NCBI GenBank assembly: GCA_964526735.1
Contig: CAZGLO010000018.1
Coordinates: 1-55,161, forward strand
Reading direction: 5' to 3'
Source of the DNA: JAAUSY01 sp964526735
Lineage (GTDB): Bacteria > Chloroflexota > Chloroflexia > Chloroflexales > Chloroflexaceae
DNA: 55,161 nt
Both the position numbers and the translations under genes were made by a program. The notes under the pieces were generated by a model. It was given only the letters and a program-made list of their open reading frames with translations. It was not told where the DNA came from and ran no database searches. Shown here piece by piece: positions 32,906 to 40,530 of the stretch. Position 1 is the stretch's first letter. Every line of letters starts with the position of its first letter.

Positions 32906-35002
32906 TTAGCCTTGCCGCTTGGCGATAATCTCTTGGGCAAGGGCATCGGGGAGCGCTTCGTAGTGATGGAATTCCATGGAGGAGGTGGCACGTCCTTGTG
33001 TGGCCGAACGCAAGTCGGTGGTATACCCAAACATCGTTGCGAGCGGCACAAAGGCGTGGACAATCTGTCCGTTGGCCCGTATTTCCATCCCTTCAACACG
33101 ACCACGGCGTGAGTTGATGTCTCCGAGTACGGTACCCAGGAAGTCCTCTGGTGTCACCACTTCAACCCGCATAATCGGCTCAAGTAGGACGGGCTTCCCT
33201 TTGCGCACGCCATCTTTCAACGCCATCGAACCAGCAATCTTAAAGGCCATTTCCGACGAGTCCACTTCGTGGAAGGAACCATCGTACAGCGTGACCTTCA
33301 AGTCGACCACCGGATAGCCTGCAACAACCCCGGTCTGCATCGCTTCACGAATGCCTTGCTCAACCGCGGGGATGTATTCTCTGGGAATAACCCCACCGAC
33401 GATAGCATTCTGGAACTCGAAGCCTTTGCCGGGATCCATTGGCTCAAGCTTGATCTTGACGTGGCCATATTGTCCCTTCCCACCCGATTGCCGCACAAAC
33501 TTGCCTTCAATATCGGCATGGTTTGTAATCGTCTCGCGGTAGGAAACTTGGGGTTTGCCTTGGTTGGCTTCCACCTTAAATTCGCGCTTCATTCGGTCGA
33601 CAAGCACCTCAAGGTGAAGCTCGCCCATCCCCTTAATAATCGTTTGTCCCGTTTCCTGGTCGGTGTAGACGCGGAAGGTGGGGTCTTCTTCGCTCAAGCG
33701 GCCAAGAGAAACACTCAGCTTCTCTTGATCGGCTTTGGTTTTCGGCTCAATCGCCAACTCAATCACCGGCTCTGGGAAGCGGATCTGCTCCAGAACGATG
33801 GGGTGATTAGGGTTGCACAACGTGTCGCCGGTAAAGCTTTGTTTTGGCCCGACCATCGCGGCAATATCACCCGCGTAGACCTCTTTGATATCTTCGCGGT
33901 GGTTGGCATGCATCTGCAGCAGACGCCCAATACGCTCACGCTGCCCGCGGGCAGAGTTGTAGACGTAGGTGCCGGTCTCAATTTTGCCAGAATAGACCCG
34001 GAAATAGGCCAATTTACCGACATAGGGGTCAGACACCACTTTGAAGACCAGCGCGGTGAATGGTTCCTCGTCGGTGGGGAAGCGCTCCAAAACCTCATCC
34101 TCGTCATCGGCCACACCCTCTTTTTTGAGCGTGGTTCCGCGTACTGGCGGTCGCTCCATTGGGGAAGGCAGGTAGTCGATAACAGCGTCAAGGAGCTTTT
34201 GGACGCCCTTGTTCTTGAGCGCCGTCCCGCAGAGCACAGGCACCAGCTTGCTATCAATCGTTGCCTGGCGCAACCCCTTCTTCAGCTCTTCAATGCCGAG
34301 TTCTTCACCTTCGAGGTAGAGCAACATAAGCTCGTCGTCGGTTTCGGCGATGGCCTCGATGAGTTCGTGACGAGCTTTTTTGACTTGCTCCATCATCTCT
34401 TCTGGGATATCGACCACTTTGCGGTCGCGGCCCAGCTCGTCGAGGTAAAGGGTCGCGTTTTCCTCTATCAAGTCAATCAAGCCTTGGAAATTATCCTCGG
34501 AGCCGATAGGAACTTGAATAGGGACTGGCTTCGCGCCGAGACGATCCTTGATCATGTCCACCGTGCGATCAAAATTGGCCCCCACACGATCCATCTTATT
34601 GACGAAACAAATGCGGGGCACGTGGTATTTATCGGCTTGTCGCCAGACCGTCTCAGATTGTGGCTCCACGCCAGCGACGGCATCGAATACGACGATCCCA
34701 CCATCAAGCACCCGGAGCGACCGCTCTACCTCCACGGTAAAGTCGACGTGGCCTGGGGTGTCGATAATATTGACCCGATGATCATTCCACGCGGCGGTAG
34801 TAGCTGCAGAGGTGATTGTAATGCCACGCTCTTGTTCCTGTGGCATCCAGTCCATCACCGCCGTCCCTTCGTGCACCTCGCCGATCTTATACGTGCGGCC
34901 GGTGTAGAAGAGAATACGCTCGGTCGTCGTGGTTTTTCCGGCGTCGATATGGGCAATAATACCAATATTTCGGATACGTTCTAATGGTACTTGACGTGAC
35001 AT
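32906..35002 (-). CDS. fusA: Elongation factor G
   Basis: A full-length 698-residue EF-G GTPase that drives translocation. G1 HIDAGKTTTTERI, G3 DTPGHVDF and G4 NKMD are intact, and domains II-V follow (GMGELHLEV, GVIPREYIPAV). ATG at 35002 follows GGTGAAAATTGT. It lies downstream of rpsL and rpsG. The 571-residue plus-strand frame over it is an antisense shadow. Confidence 0.98.
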   Translation of the reverse strand: MSRQVPLERIRNIGIIAHIDAGKTTTTERILFYTGRTYKIGEVHEGTAVMDWMPQEQERGITITSAATTAAWNDHRVNIIDTPGHVDFTVEVERSLRVLDGGIVVFDAVAGVEPQSETVWRQADKYHVPRICFVNKMDRVGANFDRTVDMIKDRLGAKPVPIQVPIGSEDNFQGLIDLIEENATLYLDELGRDRKVVDIPEEMMEQVKKARHELIEAIAETDDELMLLYLEGEELGIEELKKGLRQATIDSKLVPVLCGTALKNKGVQKLLDAVIDYLPSPMERPPVRGTTLKKEGVADDEDEVLERFPTDEEPFTALVFKVVSDPYVGKLAYFRVYSGKIETGTYVYNSARGQRERIGRLLQMHANHREDIKEVYAGDIAAMVGPKQSFTGDTLCNPNHPIVLEQIRFPEPVIELAIEPKTKADQEKLSVSLGRLSEEDPTFRVYTDQETGQTIIKGMGELHLEVLVDRMKREFKVEANQGKPQVSYRETITNHADIEGKFVRQSGGKGQYGHVKIKLEPMDPGKGFEFQNAIVGGVIPREYIPAVEQGIREAMQTGVVAGYPVVDLKVTLYDGSFHEVDSSEMAFKIAGSMALKDGVRKGKPVLLEPIMRVEVVTPEDFLGTVLGDINSRRGRVEGMEIRANGQIVHAFVPLATMFGYTTDLRSATQGRATSSMEFHHYEALPDALAQEIIAKRQG

Positions 35003-35080
35003 ACAATTTTCACCAGTATGCAGAGAATAATTTCATTGGCTTGATTGCGACAAACGGCCGTCCCAAGCGACGACAAACAA

Positions 35081-35554
35081 CTACAAGCGACCGTAATGAG
35101 CAAACGCACGGTTAGATTCGGCCATTTTGTGAACGTCTTCCTTGCGCTTGATAGTGCTGCCTGTGTTGTTGTAGGCGTCCATAAATTCCGTTGCGAGCCG
35201 TTCGTACATCGGTTTGCCAGAGCGGTTGCGAGCAGAGTTTAAGATCCACCGAATGGCCAACGAAGTGCGGCGGTCGTTGCGAACCTCAACAGGTACTTGA
35301 TAGGTCGCTCCACCAACCCGGCGTGGCTTTACTTCGATAGAAGGACTGGCATTGCGAAGTGCCTGCTCAAAGACTTCGAGCGGCTCTTTTTTCAACCGTT
35401 GCGACGCAGTCTCCATCGCCCGGTAGACAATCCGTTCGGCTACGCTTTTCTTCCCACACCGCATCACCTTATTGATGAATTGCTGCACCAACAAGCTGTT
35501 GTAATACGGGTCTGGATAGACCTTCCGTTTTGCGATTTTGCCTCTACGCGGCAT
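35081..35554 (-). CDS. rpsG: 30S ribosomal protein S7
   Basis: A 157-residue S7: MPRRGKIAKRKVYPDPYYNS, KKSVAERIVY, KPRRVGGATYQVPVEV and the C-terminal KKREDVHKMAE-type end (here KRKEDVHKMAESNRAFAHY). AGGGTAGG precedes ATG 35554. Confidence 0.98.
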   Translation of the reverse strand: MPRRGKIAKRKVYPDPYYNSLLVQQFINKVMRCGKKSVAERIVYRAMETASQRLKKEPLEVFEQALRNASPSIEVKPRRVGGATYQVPVEVRNDRRTSLAIRWILNSARNRSGKPMYERLATEFMDAYNNTGSTIKRKEDVHKMAESNRAFAHYGRL

Positions 35555-35600
35555 AACCTACCCTCTATTTCTTGCACCACAACGGCGGAGAAGAGTTCTC

Positions 35601-36032
35601 CTAGCGTCGTTTTGCAACCTGCAAATCTTTCTTGGTCCCGTACTTCGAGCGCCCCTGCTTGCGGCTATCGACGCCTTTGGTATCAAGCGTCCCCCGCACG
35701 ATGTGATAGCGCACACCCGGGAGATCCTTCACCCGGCCGCCGCGTATCAACACCACAGAGTGCTCTTGCAAGTTGTGTCCCTCACCGGGGATGTAGGCAG
35801 TTACTTCCATACCGTTCGAGAGCCGTACACGAGCGATCTTGCGCAGGGCCGAATTGGGTTTCTTCGGCGTCACTGTGCTTACCTTCGTGCATACCCCTCG
35901 CTTTTGCGGAGAGCCCTTGCCTCGTCTCATCTTCCCCTTGAGTGAGTTGTACGTAAACCGCAATGCGGGTGCCTTCGTCTTTTTGGCAGCCGATTTGCGT
36001 GATTTACGAACCAATTGGTTGATTGTTGGCAT
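35601..36032 (-). CDS. rpsL: 30S ribosomal protein S12
   Basis: A 143-residue S12 with MPTINQLVRKSRKS, TPKKPNSALRK, PGEGHNLQEHSVV and DLPGVRYHIVRG. Lysines at the streptomycin-linked sites are retained, so the protein looks drug-sensitive. A 14-16 residue segment between PAL and SPQKRGVC matches the longer Gram-positive form. It is the first gene after the strong promoter at 36293-36321, with a leader of about 250 bases. Confidence 0.98.
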   Translation of the reverse strand: MPTINQLVRKSRKSAAKKTKAPALRFTYNSLKGKMRRGKGSPQKRGVCTKVSTVTPKKPNSALRKIARVRLSNGMEVTAYIPGEGHNLQEHSVVLIRGGRVKDLPGVRYHIVRGTLDTKGVDSRKQGRSKYGTKKDLQVAKRR

Positions 36033-36292
36033 ATTTCTTCAACCTTTTGCCAGCTGTTCTGCTACTCAAGGTATCTTTCCCTTGGCAGATGTTCTACGCA
36101 AGGGAACCGCTGTCGCCTCCTTGGCCTACTTTTCTTATGCAAGGATGGCAGCAAATGTTATCGTTCAGGATATAGACAAAAAAAACATGCCCCATTTGTC
36201 TGGTCGCACTTCAAGCATTGCGCCTTAGACGTGGGCTCTTTGCCGATTTCCTTCTATTGCGGCTATTCTTGGCCGCGCAACAACGATTAAGA

Positions 36293-36321
36293 AGTATAGC
36301 ACGCATAACACAGCTTGTCAA
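36293..36321 (-). promoter_or_regulatory. Consensus promoter of the rpsL-rpsG-fusA run
   Basis: Minus strand: TTGACA (36316-36321), 17-base spacer, TATACT (36293-36298), close to the perfect sigma-70 consensus. Confidence 0.88.
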
Positions 36322-36347
36322 ATACATTTGAGAACAGATACATGTAT
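36318..36347. promoter_or_regulatory. Two palindromes at the rpsL/pabA promoters
   Basis: TCAAAT-AC-ATTTGA (36318-36331) overlaps the rpsL -35 box, and ATACATGTAT (36338-36347) follows it. They are candidate operators; AT-rich palindromes can also arise by chance. Confidence 0.4.
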
Positions 36348-36390
36348 GTTTCATTGTTTTGACTATCAGGAAATAAGTAATTTATTCATC

Positions 36391-36419
36391 TTGTCCTGCA
36401 TACACAGACGTGGTATACT
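36391..36419 (+). promoter_or_regulatory. Promoter of the pabA operon
   Basis: TTGTCC (36391-36396), 17-base spacer, TATACT (36414-36419), 38 bases before the pabA ATG. Confidence 0.8.
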
Positions 36420-36457
36420 AGTTTCTCGGAAGAATGATACACCCCAAGAGGGCTTCT

Positions 36458-37024
36458 ATGAACGTATTCCTGCTCGATAATTACGATTCTTTTACCTATA
36501 ACCTCTATCAATATCTCTGCGAAATCGGAGTGACGGTAGACGTGTGCCGCAACGACAAAATCAGTGTTGCGGAGGTGGCCGAACGCCGCCCCGACCGCAT
36601 TGTCATCAGTCCGGGGCCATGCTCTCCGGCAGAAGCGGGGATTAGTATCGCACTCATTCAGGAGCTTGGCCCGGAGATACCCATCTTGGGCGTGTGTCTT
36701 GGGCATCAGAGTATCGGCGCGGCCTATGGGGGGACGGTCGTGCGCGCACCGATTATGATGCACGGCAAATGTTCAGCCATCCACCACACAACCAACCAGC
36801 TCTTTGCCAACATCGATTCGCCTTTCACCGCCACCCGCTATCATTCGCTTATCGTGCGCAAAGATGATTTGCCTGCCGACCTTGAGGTGACGGCATGGAC
36901 GGATGATGAGATCATTATGGGGCTTCAGCACCGCCAATACCCAGTCTCCGGTGTGCAATTTCACCCCGAATCTATCTTGACGGAGCACGGCAAAACATTG
37001 CTCAACAACTTCCTGAACCAATAG
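36458..37024 (+). CDS. pabA: Anthranilate/aminodeoxychorismate synthase glutamine amidotransferase
   Basis: A 188-residue class I glutamine amidotransferase of the TrpG/PabA group, supplying ammonia to a chorismate-using partner. NYDSFTYNLYQYL, the nucleophile loop GVCLGHQSIG and the His-Glu pair in FHPESILT are present. The partner subunit is not in the window, so folate or tryptophan use cannot be decided; pabA is used as the default name. ATG 36458 follows AAGAGGG; an ATG eight codons earlier is poorer. Confidence 0.88.
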   Translation: MNVFLLDNYDSFTYNLYQYLCEIGVTVDVCRNDKISVAEVAERRPDRIVISPGPCSPAEAGISIALIQELGPEIPILGVCLGHQSIGAAYGGTVVRAPIMMHGKCSAIHHTTNQLFANIDSPFTATRYHSLIVRKDDLPADLEVTAWTDDEIIMGLQHRQYPVSGVQFHPESILTEHGKTLLNNFLNQ

Positions 37025-37040
37025 AAGCAAATAGAAGCAA
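37021..37040. repeat. 10-bp direct repeat after pabA
   Basis: Atagaagcaa twice in tandem, overlapping the pabA stop codon. Confidence 0.7.
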
Positions 37041-37070
37041 GCCGAAAGAATATCATAGAGCATTATCTTT

Positions 37071-37673
37071 ATGGAATTAGCCATCTCCACTCTCGATCAC
37101 CGAGATATCTATAAGCTGATGAGTGGGTGTATCATCCCGCGCCCCATTGCATGGGTCTCGACGCAGGACACGGAGGGGTGTAATAACCTTGCGCCGTTCA
37201 GCTACTATACTGGTATCGCCTCCCACCCGCCAACGCTCTGCATCTCCGTCGCGCACCACTCCAAGCGGGAAACTGGCCACAAAGATACGCTCCAAAACAT
37301 CCTGGAGACGAGAGAGTTTGTGGTAAATGTGGTCACAGAACCAACCGCCCACGCTATGCAGACAACCGCCGACGATCATCCCGCCAACATCGATGAATTT
37401 GACATTGCGAAAGTGGCCGCCAGCCCAAGCATCACCGTCCGACCGCCGCGCGTCGCCGAGTCGCCCGCCTGCTTTGAGTGCAAGCTGTACGATACTGTGC
37501 AGATAGGCGAAGGGGCGGGGAGTAGTGTGCTGGTTATCGGCGAAGTAACCCATATCTTTGTGCGCGATGACGTGCGGAATGAGCGCGGGCACATCGACCC
37601 ACTCGCATTGCAGCCGTTGGGGCGGAGCGCGGGCTATAGCTACTGCACCGTGCGCGATGTCTTCGATATGTGA
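37071..37673 (+). CDS. Flavin reductase family protein
   Basis: A 200-residue split-barrel flavoprotein of the flavin-reductase-like (FlaRed) family. The N-terminal YKLMSGCIIPRPIAWVSTQD and NLAPFSYYTGIASHPPTLCI are the FMN-binding signature, and PACFECKLYD follows. Such proteins bind FMN and reduce flavins or act as oxidoreductases. Its TGA overlaps the GTG of the ABC ATPase, tying it to the transporter; this favours, but does not prove, a flavin-related cargo. Confidence 0.85.
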   Translation: MELAISTLDHRDIYKLMSGCIIPRPIAWVSTQDTEGCNNLAPFSYYTGIASHPPTLCISVAHHSKRETGHKDTLQNILETREFVVNVVTEPTAHAMQTTADDHPANIDEFDIAKVAASPSITVRPPRVAESPACFECKLYDTVQIGEGAGSSVLVIGEVTHIFVRDDVRNERGHIDPLALQPLGRSAGYSYCTVRDVFDM

Positions 37674-38506
37674 GCCTAATTGAGCCTATTACGGTTTCTT
37701 CCCACGTGGTCGCCATCACCATTCACGATTTACACGTCTCCTACGCCACAAAACAGGGGAAGATAGCTGCCCTCCACCGCTTCTCGCTCTCGATTGAGCC
37801 GGGAAGCTTTGTTGCGGTTGTGGGGCCAAGCGGGTGCGGAAAAACGACGCTCCTGCGCACACTTGGCGGGCTTGTTGCCCCCGATATGGGCCATATCACG
37901 ATTGGCGGGTATGCCCCCCCCGATGCGCGGGATCGCCGGATGATCAGCCTGCTCTTTCAGCGGGCGGTGCTGCTCCCGTGGAAGACGGCACTTGATAATG
38001 TGGCATTGCCGCTGCGCCTCTTTGGATGGCCATCTTCCCGCTGCAAAGAGCGCGCGTTTGAGCTATTGACGTTGGTGGGGCTGCAGGATGCGGCGACGAG
38101 ATATCCGCATCAGTTGTCGGGGGGGATGCAGCAACGAGTTGCATTGGCCCGGGCGCTGTCGTTTGAGCCGTCGGTATTGCTGATGGATGAGCCGTTTAGT
38201 TCCTTGGATGAGATCACCCGTGAACGGATGCATCTTGAACTGATGCACATCTGGGCAAATACCCGCGCCACCACGCTCTTCGTGACGCATTCGCTCGCAG
38301 AAGCGGTGTTGCTTGCCGACCGCGTGGTCGTGATGTCGAATCAGCCCGGCACACTGCTTGATGATGTACCCATTCCATTTTCGCGCCCGCGCACCGCAGA
38401 GATCTTCGTTCATGATGACTTTCTTCGCACGGTTGCGGAACTCCGCCGTCTGCTTGCCAAAGGATATCGTTCTCATACGACCCATACGAGTGGCACCCCT
38501 GCATAG
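37670..38506 (+). CDS. ABC transporter ATPase, nitrate/sulfonate/thiamine-precursor type
   Basis: A 278-residue ATPase with Walker A GPSGCGKTT (about 51-59), signature LSGGMQQRVALARAL and Walker B VLLMDEPFSSLD, then the switch His in FVTHSLAEAV. It belongs to the NrtD/SsuB/ThiZ group. The GTG start overlaps the preceding stop as GTGA. It works with the next two genes; see the substrate-binding protein for cargo. Confidence 0.92.
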   Translation: MSLIEPITVSSHVVAITIHDLHVSYATKQGKIAALHRFSLSIEPGSFVAVVGPSGCGKTTLLRTLGGLVAPDMGHITIGGYAPPDARDRRMISLLFQRAVLLPWKTALDNVALPLRLFGWPSSRCKERAFELLTLVGLQDAATRYPHQLSGGMQQRVALARALSFEPSVLLMDEPFSSLDEITRERMHLELMHIWANTRATTLFVTHSLAEAVLLADRVVVMSNQPGTLLDDVPIPFSRPRTAEIFVHDDFLRTVAELRRLLAKGYRSHTTHTSGTPA

Positions 38507-39263
38507 CCGCGTGCGCCGTACTCTCCTCGCCACGCTTGTGTTTCTCACCATCCTGGCCTTTCTGCAATGGGGTATTCCGGCGCTTGGCGTACCACCCTAC
38601 ATTCTCCCCCGCCCCACCGCGGTCGCTGCAGAGTTCTTCAGCCTTGACTACGACCTGCCGCATCACGTGGCAATCACGGCGGTAGAGGGGGTGGGAGGCT
38701 TTCTTATCGGCAGCGCGGTGGGCATACTACTCGCCGTCCTCTTTCTCTACCTGCCGCCGCTTGAGGACGCCCTCTATCCGTGGGCCGTCATATCGCAGAC
38801 CATCCCGCTGGTCGCGCTTGCCCCGCTACTGGTGCTGTGGTTCGGCGATGGTATCTTACCTCGTCTGGCAATGTCGGCACTCTTTACTTTCTTTCCCGTC
38901 CTCGTCAATGCCACACAAGGGTTCCGCCACGCCGACCGTGATATGCTCGATCTTCTGCATTCCTATGCGATATCGCCATGGCAACTCTTCTGGACATTGC
39001 GGTTGCCTTCTGCCTTACCTGCCCTCTTCAGCGGGCTGAAGATAGGCGCACCTTTGGCGATTATCGGGGCGATTGTGGGGGAGTTTGCCGGGGCGGGGCA
39101 GGGAGTCGGCTTTATCATCACTGTTTCAACCTACCATCTTGAAACAGACCGGACATTTGCCGCGATTGTGGCGGCTTCTCTGCTTGGTATCGTGCTGTAT
39201 TCGCTTCTGACAAAGATAGAACGGTGGATCATCTTTTGGCAACCTGCTTCAGAACACCCATAA
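38490..39263 (+). CDS. ABC transporter permease, SsuC/ThiX type
   Basis: A 257-residue inner-membrane permease with about six hydrophobic segments and the EAA loop (LDLLHSYAISPWQLFWTLRLPSA). The start is uncertain: GTG 38490 (overlapping the ATPase gene) or GTG 38511, neither with a clear Shine-Dalgarno. The frame open further upstream overlaps the ATPase and is unlikely to be translated. Confidence 0.88.
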   Translation: MAPLHSRVRRTLLATLVFLTILAFLQWGIPALGVPPYILPRPTAVAAEFFSLDYDLPHHVAITAVEGVGGFLIGSAVGILLAVLFLYLPPLEDALYPWAVISQTIPLVALAPLLVLWFGDGILPRLAMSALFTFFPVLVNATQGFRHADRDMLDLLHSYAISPWQLFWTLRLPSALPALFSGLKIGAPLAIIGAIVGEFAGAGQGVGFIITVSTYHLETDRTFAAIVAASLLGIVLYSLLTKIERWIIFWQPASEHP

Positions 39264-40363
39264 CCCAACGAACGCTATCACGACCATTTACACGTACTTT
39301 CCTCCCGCTCTTCACCCTCCTCATCCTCCTGACCATTGCCGCGGGAGTGGGCGGATGTAGTTCCCCTGCTGAGCAACCCTCTCCCTCAAAGGGGGTTGAG
39401 GCTCAAGGGGAGGGGCAGCCAGAGGTACGTGAGGTCTCAATGCGGCTGCAATGGTTTCCGCAATATCAGTTTGCGGGGTATATCGTCGCCAAGATGAAGG
39501 GTTATTACGAGGAGGAGGGGCTTGATGTGACGCTCTCTCCCGGCAGCCCCGACTTTGTCCCGCTGCCGTTGGTGGCGAGCGGCTCGGATACATTTGGCAG
39601 CACCGGCACAGATACGATTTTCCTGGCCCGCGAGAAGGGTCTCAACGTGGTCTCTCTTGCGACCATCTTCCAGACTAGTCCGGTCGCATTTATGGTGCAT
39701 AGCGATTCGGGTATCACCAACCCATCCGACTTTATGGGCAGGACGGTGGGGGTCTTCTACGGCGACAATGTGGAGACGGAATATCGTGCACTGCTTGCGG
39801 CAACCGATGTTGACCGCTCAAAGATTAATGAAGTCCCCGCGCAATTCAACCTTGAGCCGTTCCTCAGCCGCCGCGTGGATGTATGGCCGGTGTACGTGCC
39901 CGATCAACCCGATCTCGCCCGCCAGCAAGGGGCGGAGGTCGATCTGATCGTCGCTCGCGACTACGGGGTGATGCTCATGGGCGATGTGCTCTTCACGACC
40001 GAGGAATTTATCAACAATAACCCCAATACCACACGGGCGTTTGTGCATGCGACGCTCCGCGGGTGGCGCGATGCCCTGACCAACGTTGAGGAGACGATAG
40101 ACCTCGTCGCCGAGTATAACCCCCAACTCTCCCGCGACCACCTTGCCTATGAGGCAGAAAAAACCGTCGAACTCGTGCAATATGGCCCCGGAGAGCGGTG
40201 TGTCGGGTGGAATGGGCAGACGGCGTGGGAGAAGGAGCAACAATTATTACACGAGCTTGGGCTGTTGGAGACGACTATTCCATTTGAGGCGGCGGTGGAG
40301 AATGAATATGTACGCACATTCTACGACCACCCGTGCGCGGAAGACGCAAACCCAACTCCCTGA
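39224..40363 (+). CDS. NMT1/THI5-like ABC substrate-binding lipoprotein
   Basis: A 379-residue lipoprotein. A hydrophobic signal ends in the lipobox GVGGCSS with Cys45. The mature part begins MRLQWFPQYQFAGYIVAK, the hallmark of NMT1/THI5-like periplasmic-type binding proteins used for thiamine precursors, riboflavin (RibY in Chloroflexus), or sulfonates. Adjacent flavin reductase makes a flavin-type cargo attractive, but no FMN or TPP riboswitch was found. The GTG start overlaps the permease end by 40 bases. Confidence 0.88.
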   Translation: MDHLLATCFRTPITQRTLSRPFTRTFLPLFTLLILLTIAAGVGGCSSPAEQPSPSKGVEAQGEGQPEVREVSMRLQWFPQYQFAGYIVAKMKGYYEEEGLDVTLSPGSPDFVPLPLVASGSDTFGSTGTDTIFLAREKGLNVVSLATIFQTSPVAFMVHSDSGITNPSDFMGRTVGVFYGDNVETEYRALLAATDVDRSKINEVPAQFNLEPFLSRRVDVWPVYVPDQPDLARQQGAEVDLIVARDYGVMLMGDVLFTTEEFINNNPNTTRAFVHATLRGWRDALTNVEETIDLVAEYNPQLSRDHLAYEAEKTVELVQYGPGERCVGWNGQTAWEKEQQLLHELGLLETTIPFEAAVENEYVRTFYDHPCAEDANPTP

Positions 40364-40530
40364 CCCAAAGGAGTTCATTCGGTCATATACCACACGCTCT
40401 CAAGAGCGGCGGCTTGTCCCTGGCGCGACGGCAGAGCCATCTCCGAGACAATAGGCGGTATGACAGCCACCCTAGAATTGAATGATAACATAGATTTCCG
40501 ATTATTACAAGAAAGAAAGGAGAAGCGCGG

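Larger units (their letters stand above)
36033..36457. other. Divergent promoter region and rpsL leader
   Basis: This 425-base gene-free stretch holds two back-to-back promoters, two palindromes between or on them, and a leader of about 250 bases for rpsL. The leader contains a perfect 8-bp inverted repeat TTCCCTTG/CAAGGGAA (36077-36106), an AAGGAGG with no good start after it, and a T8 run (minus strand, about 36178-36185). Confidence 0.7.

Noticed and set aside
33269..34984. 571-codon plus-strand frame across fusA
   Set aside because: It lies entirely opposite a full-length EF-G with all motifs; it is an antisense shadow of the biased codon use.
35601..36032. Insertion of about 15 residues in S12 between PAL and SPQKRGVC
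   Set aside because: Bacillus-type S12 has a comparable insert at the same place, so this is a known long form and not a novelty.
36033..36292. Leader peptide or attenuator in the rpsL leader (AAGGAGG and T8)
   Set aside because: No start codon sits at a usable distance from AAGGAGG, and no stable GC-rich stem precedes the T8 run.
36037..37070. FMN or TPP riboswitch for the flavin/ABC operon
   Set aside because: I looked for the conserved TPP and RFN core blocks before pabA and before the flavin reductase and did not find them.
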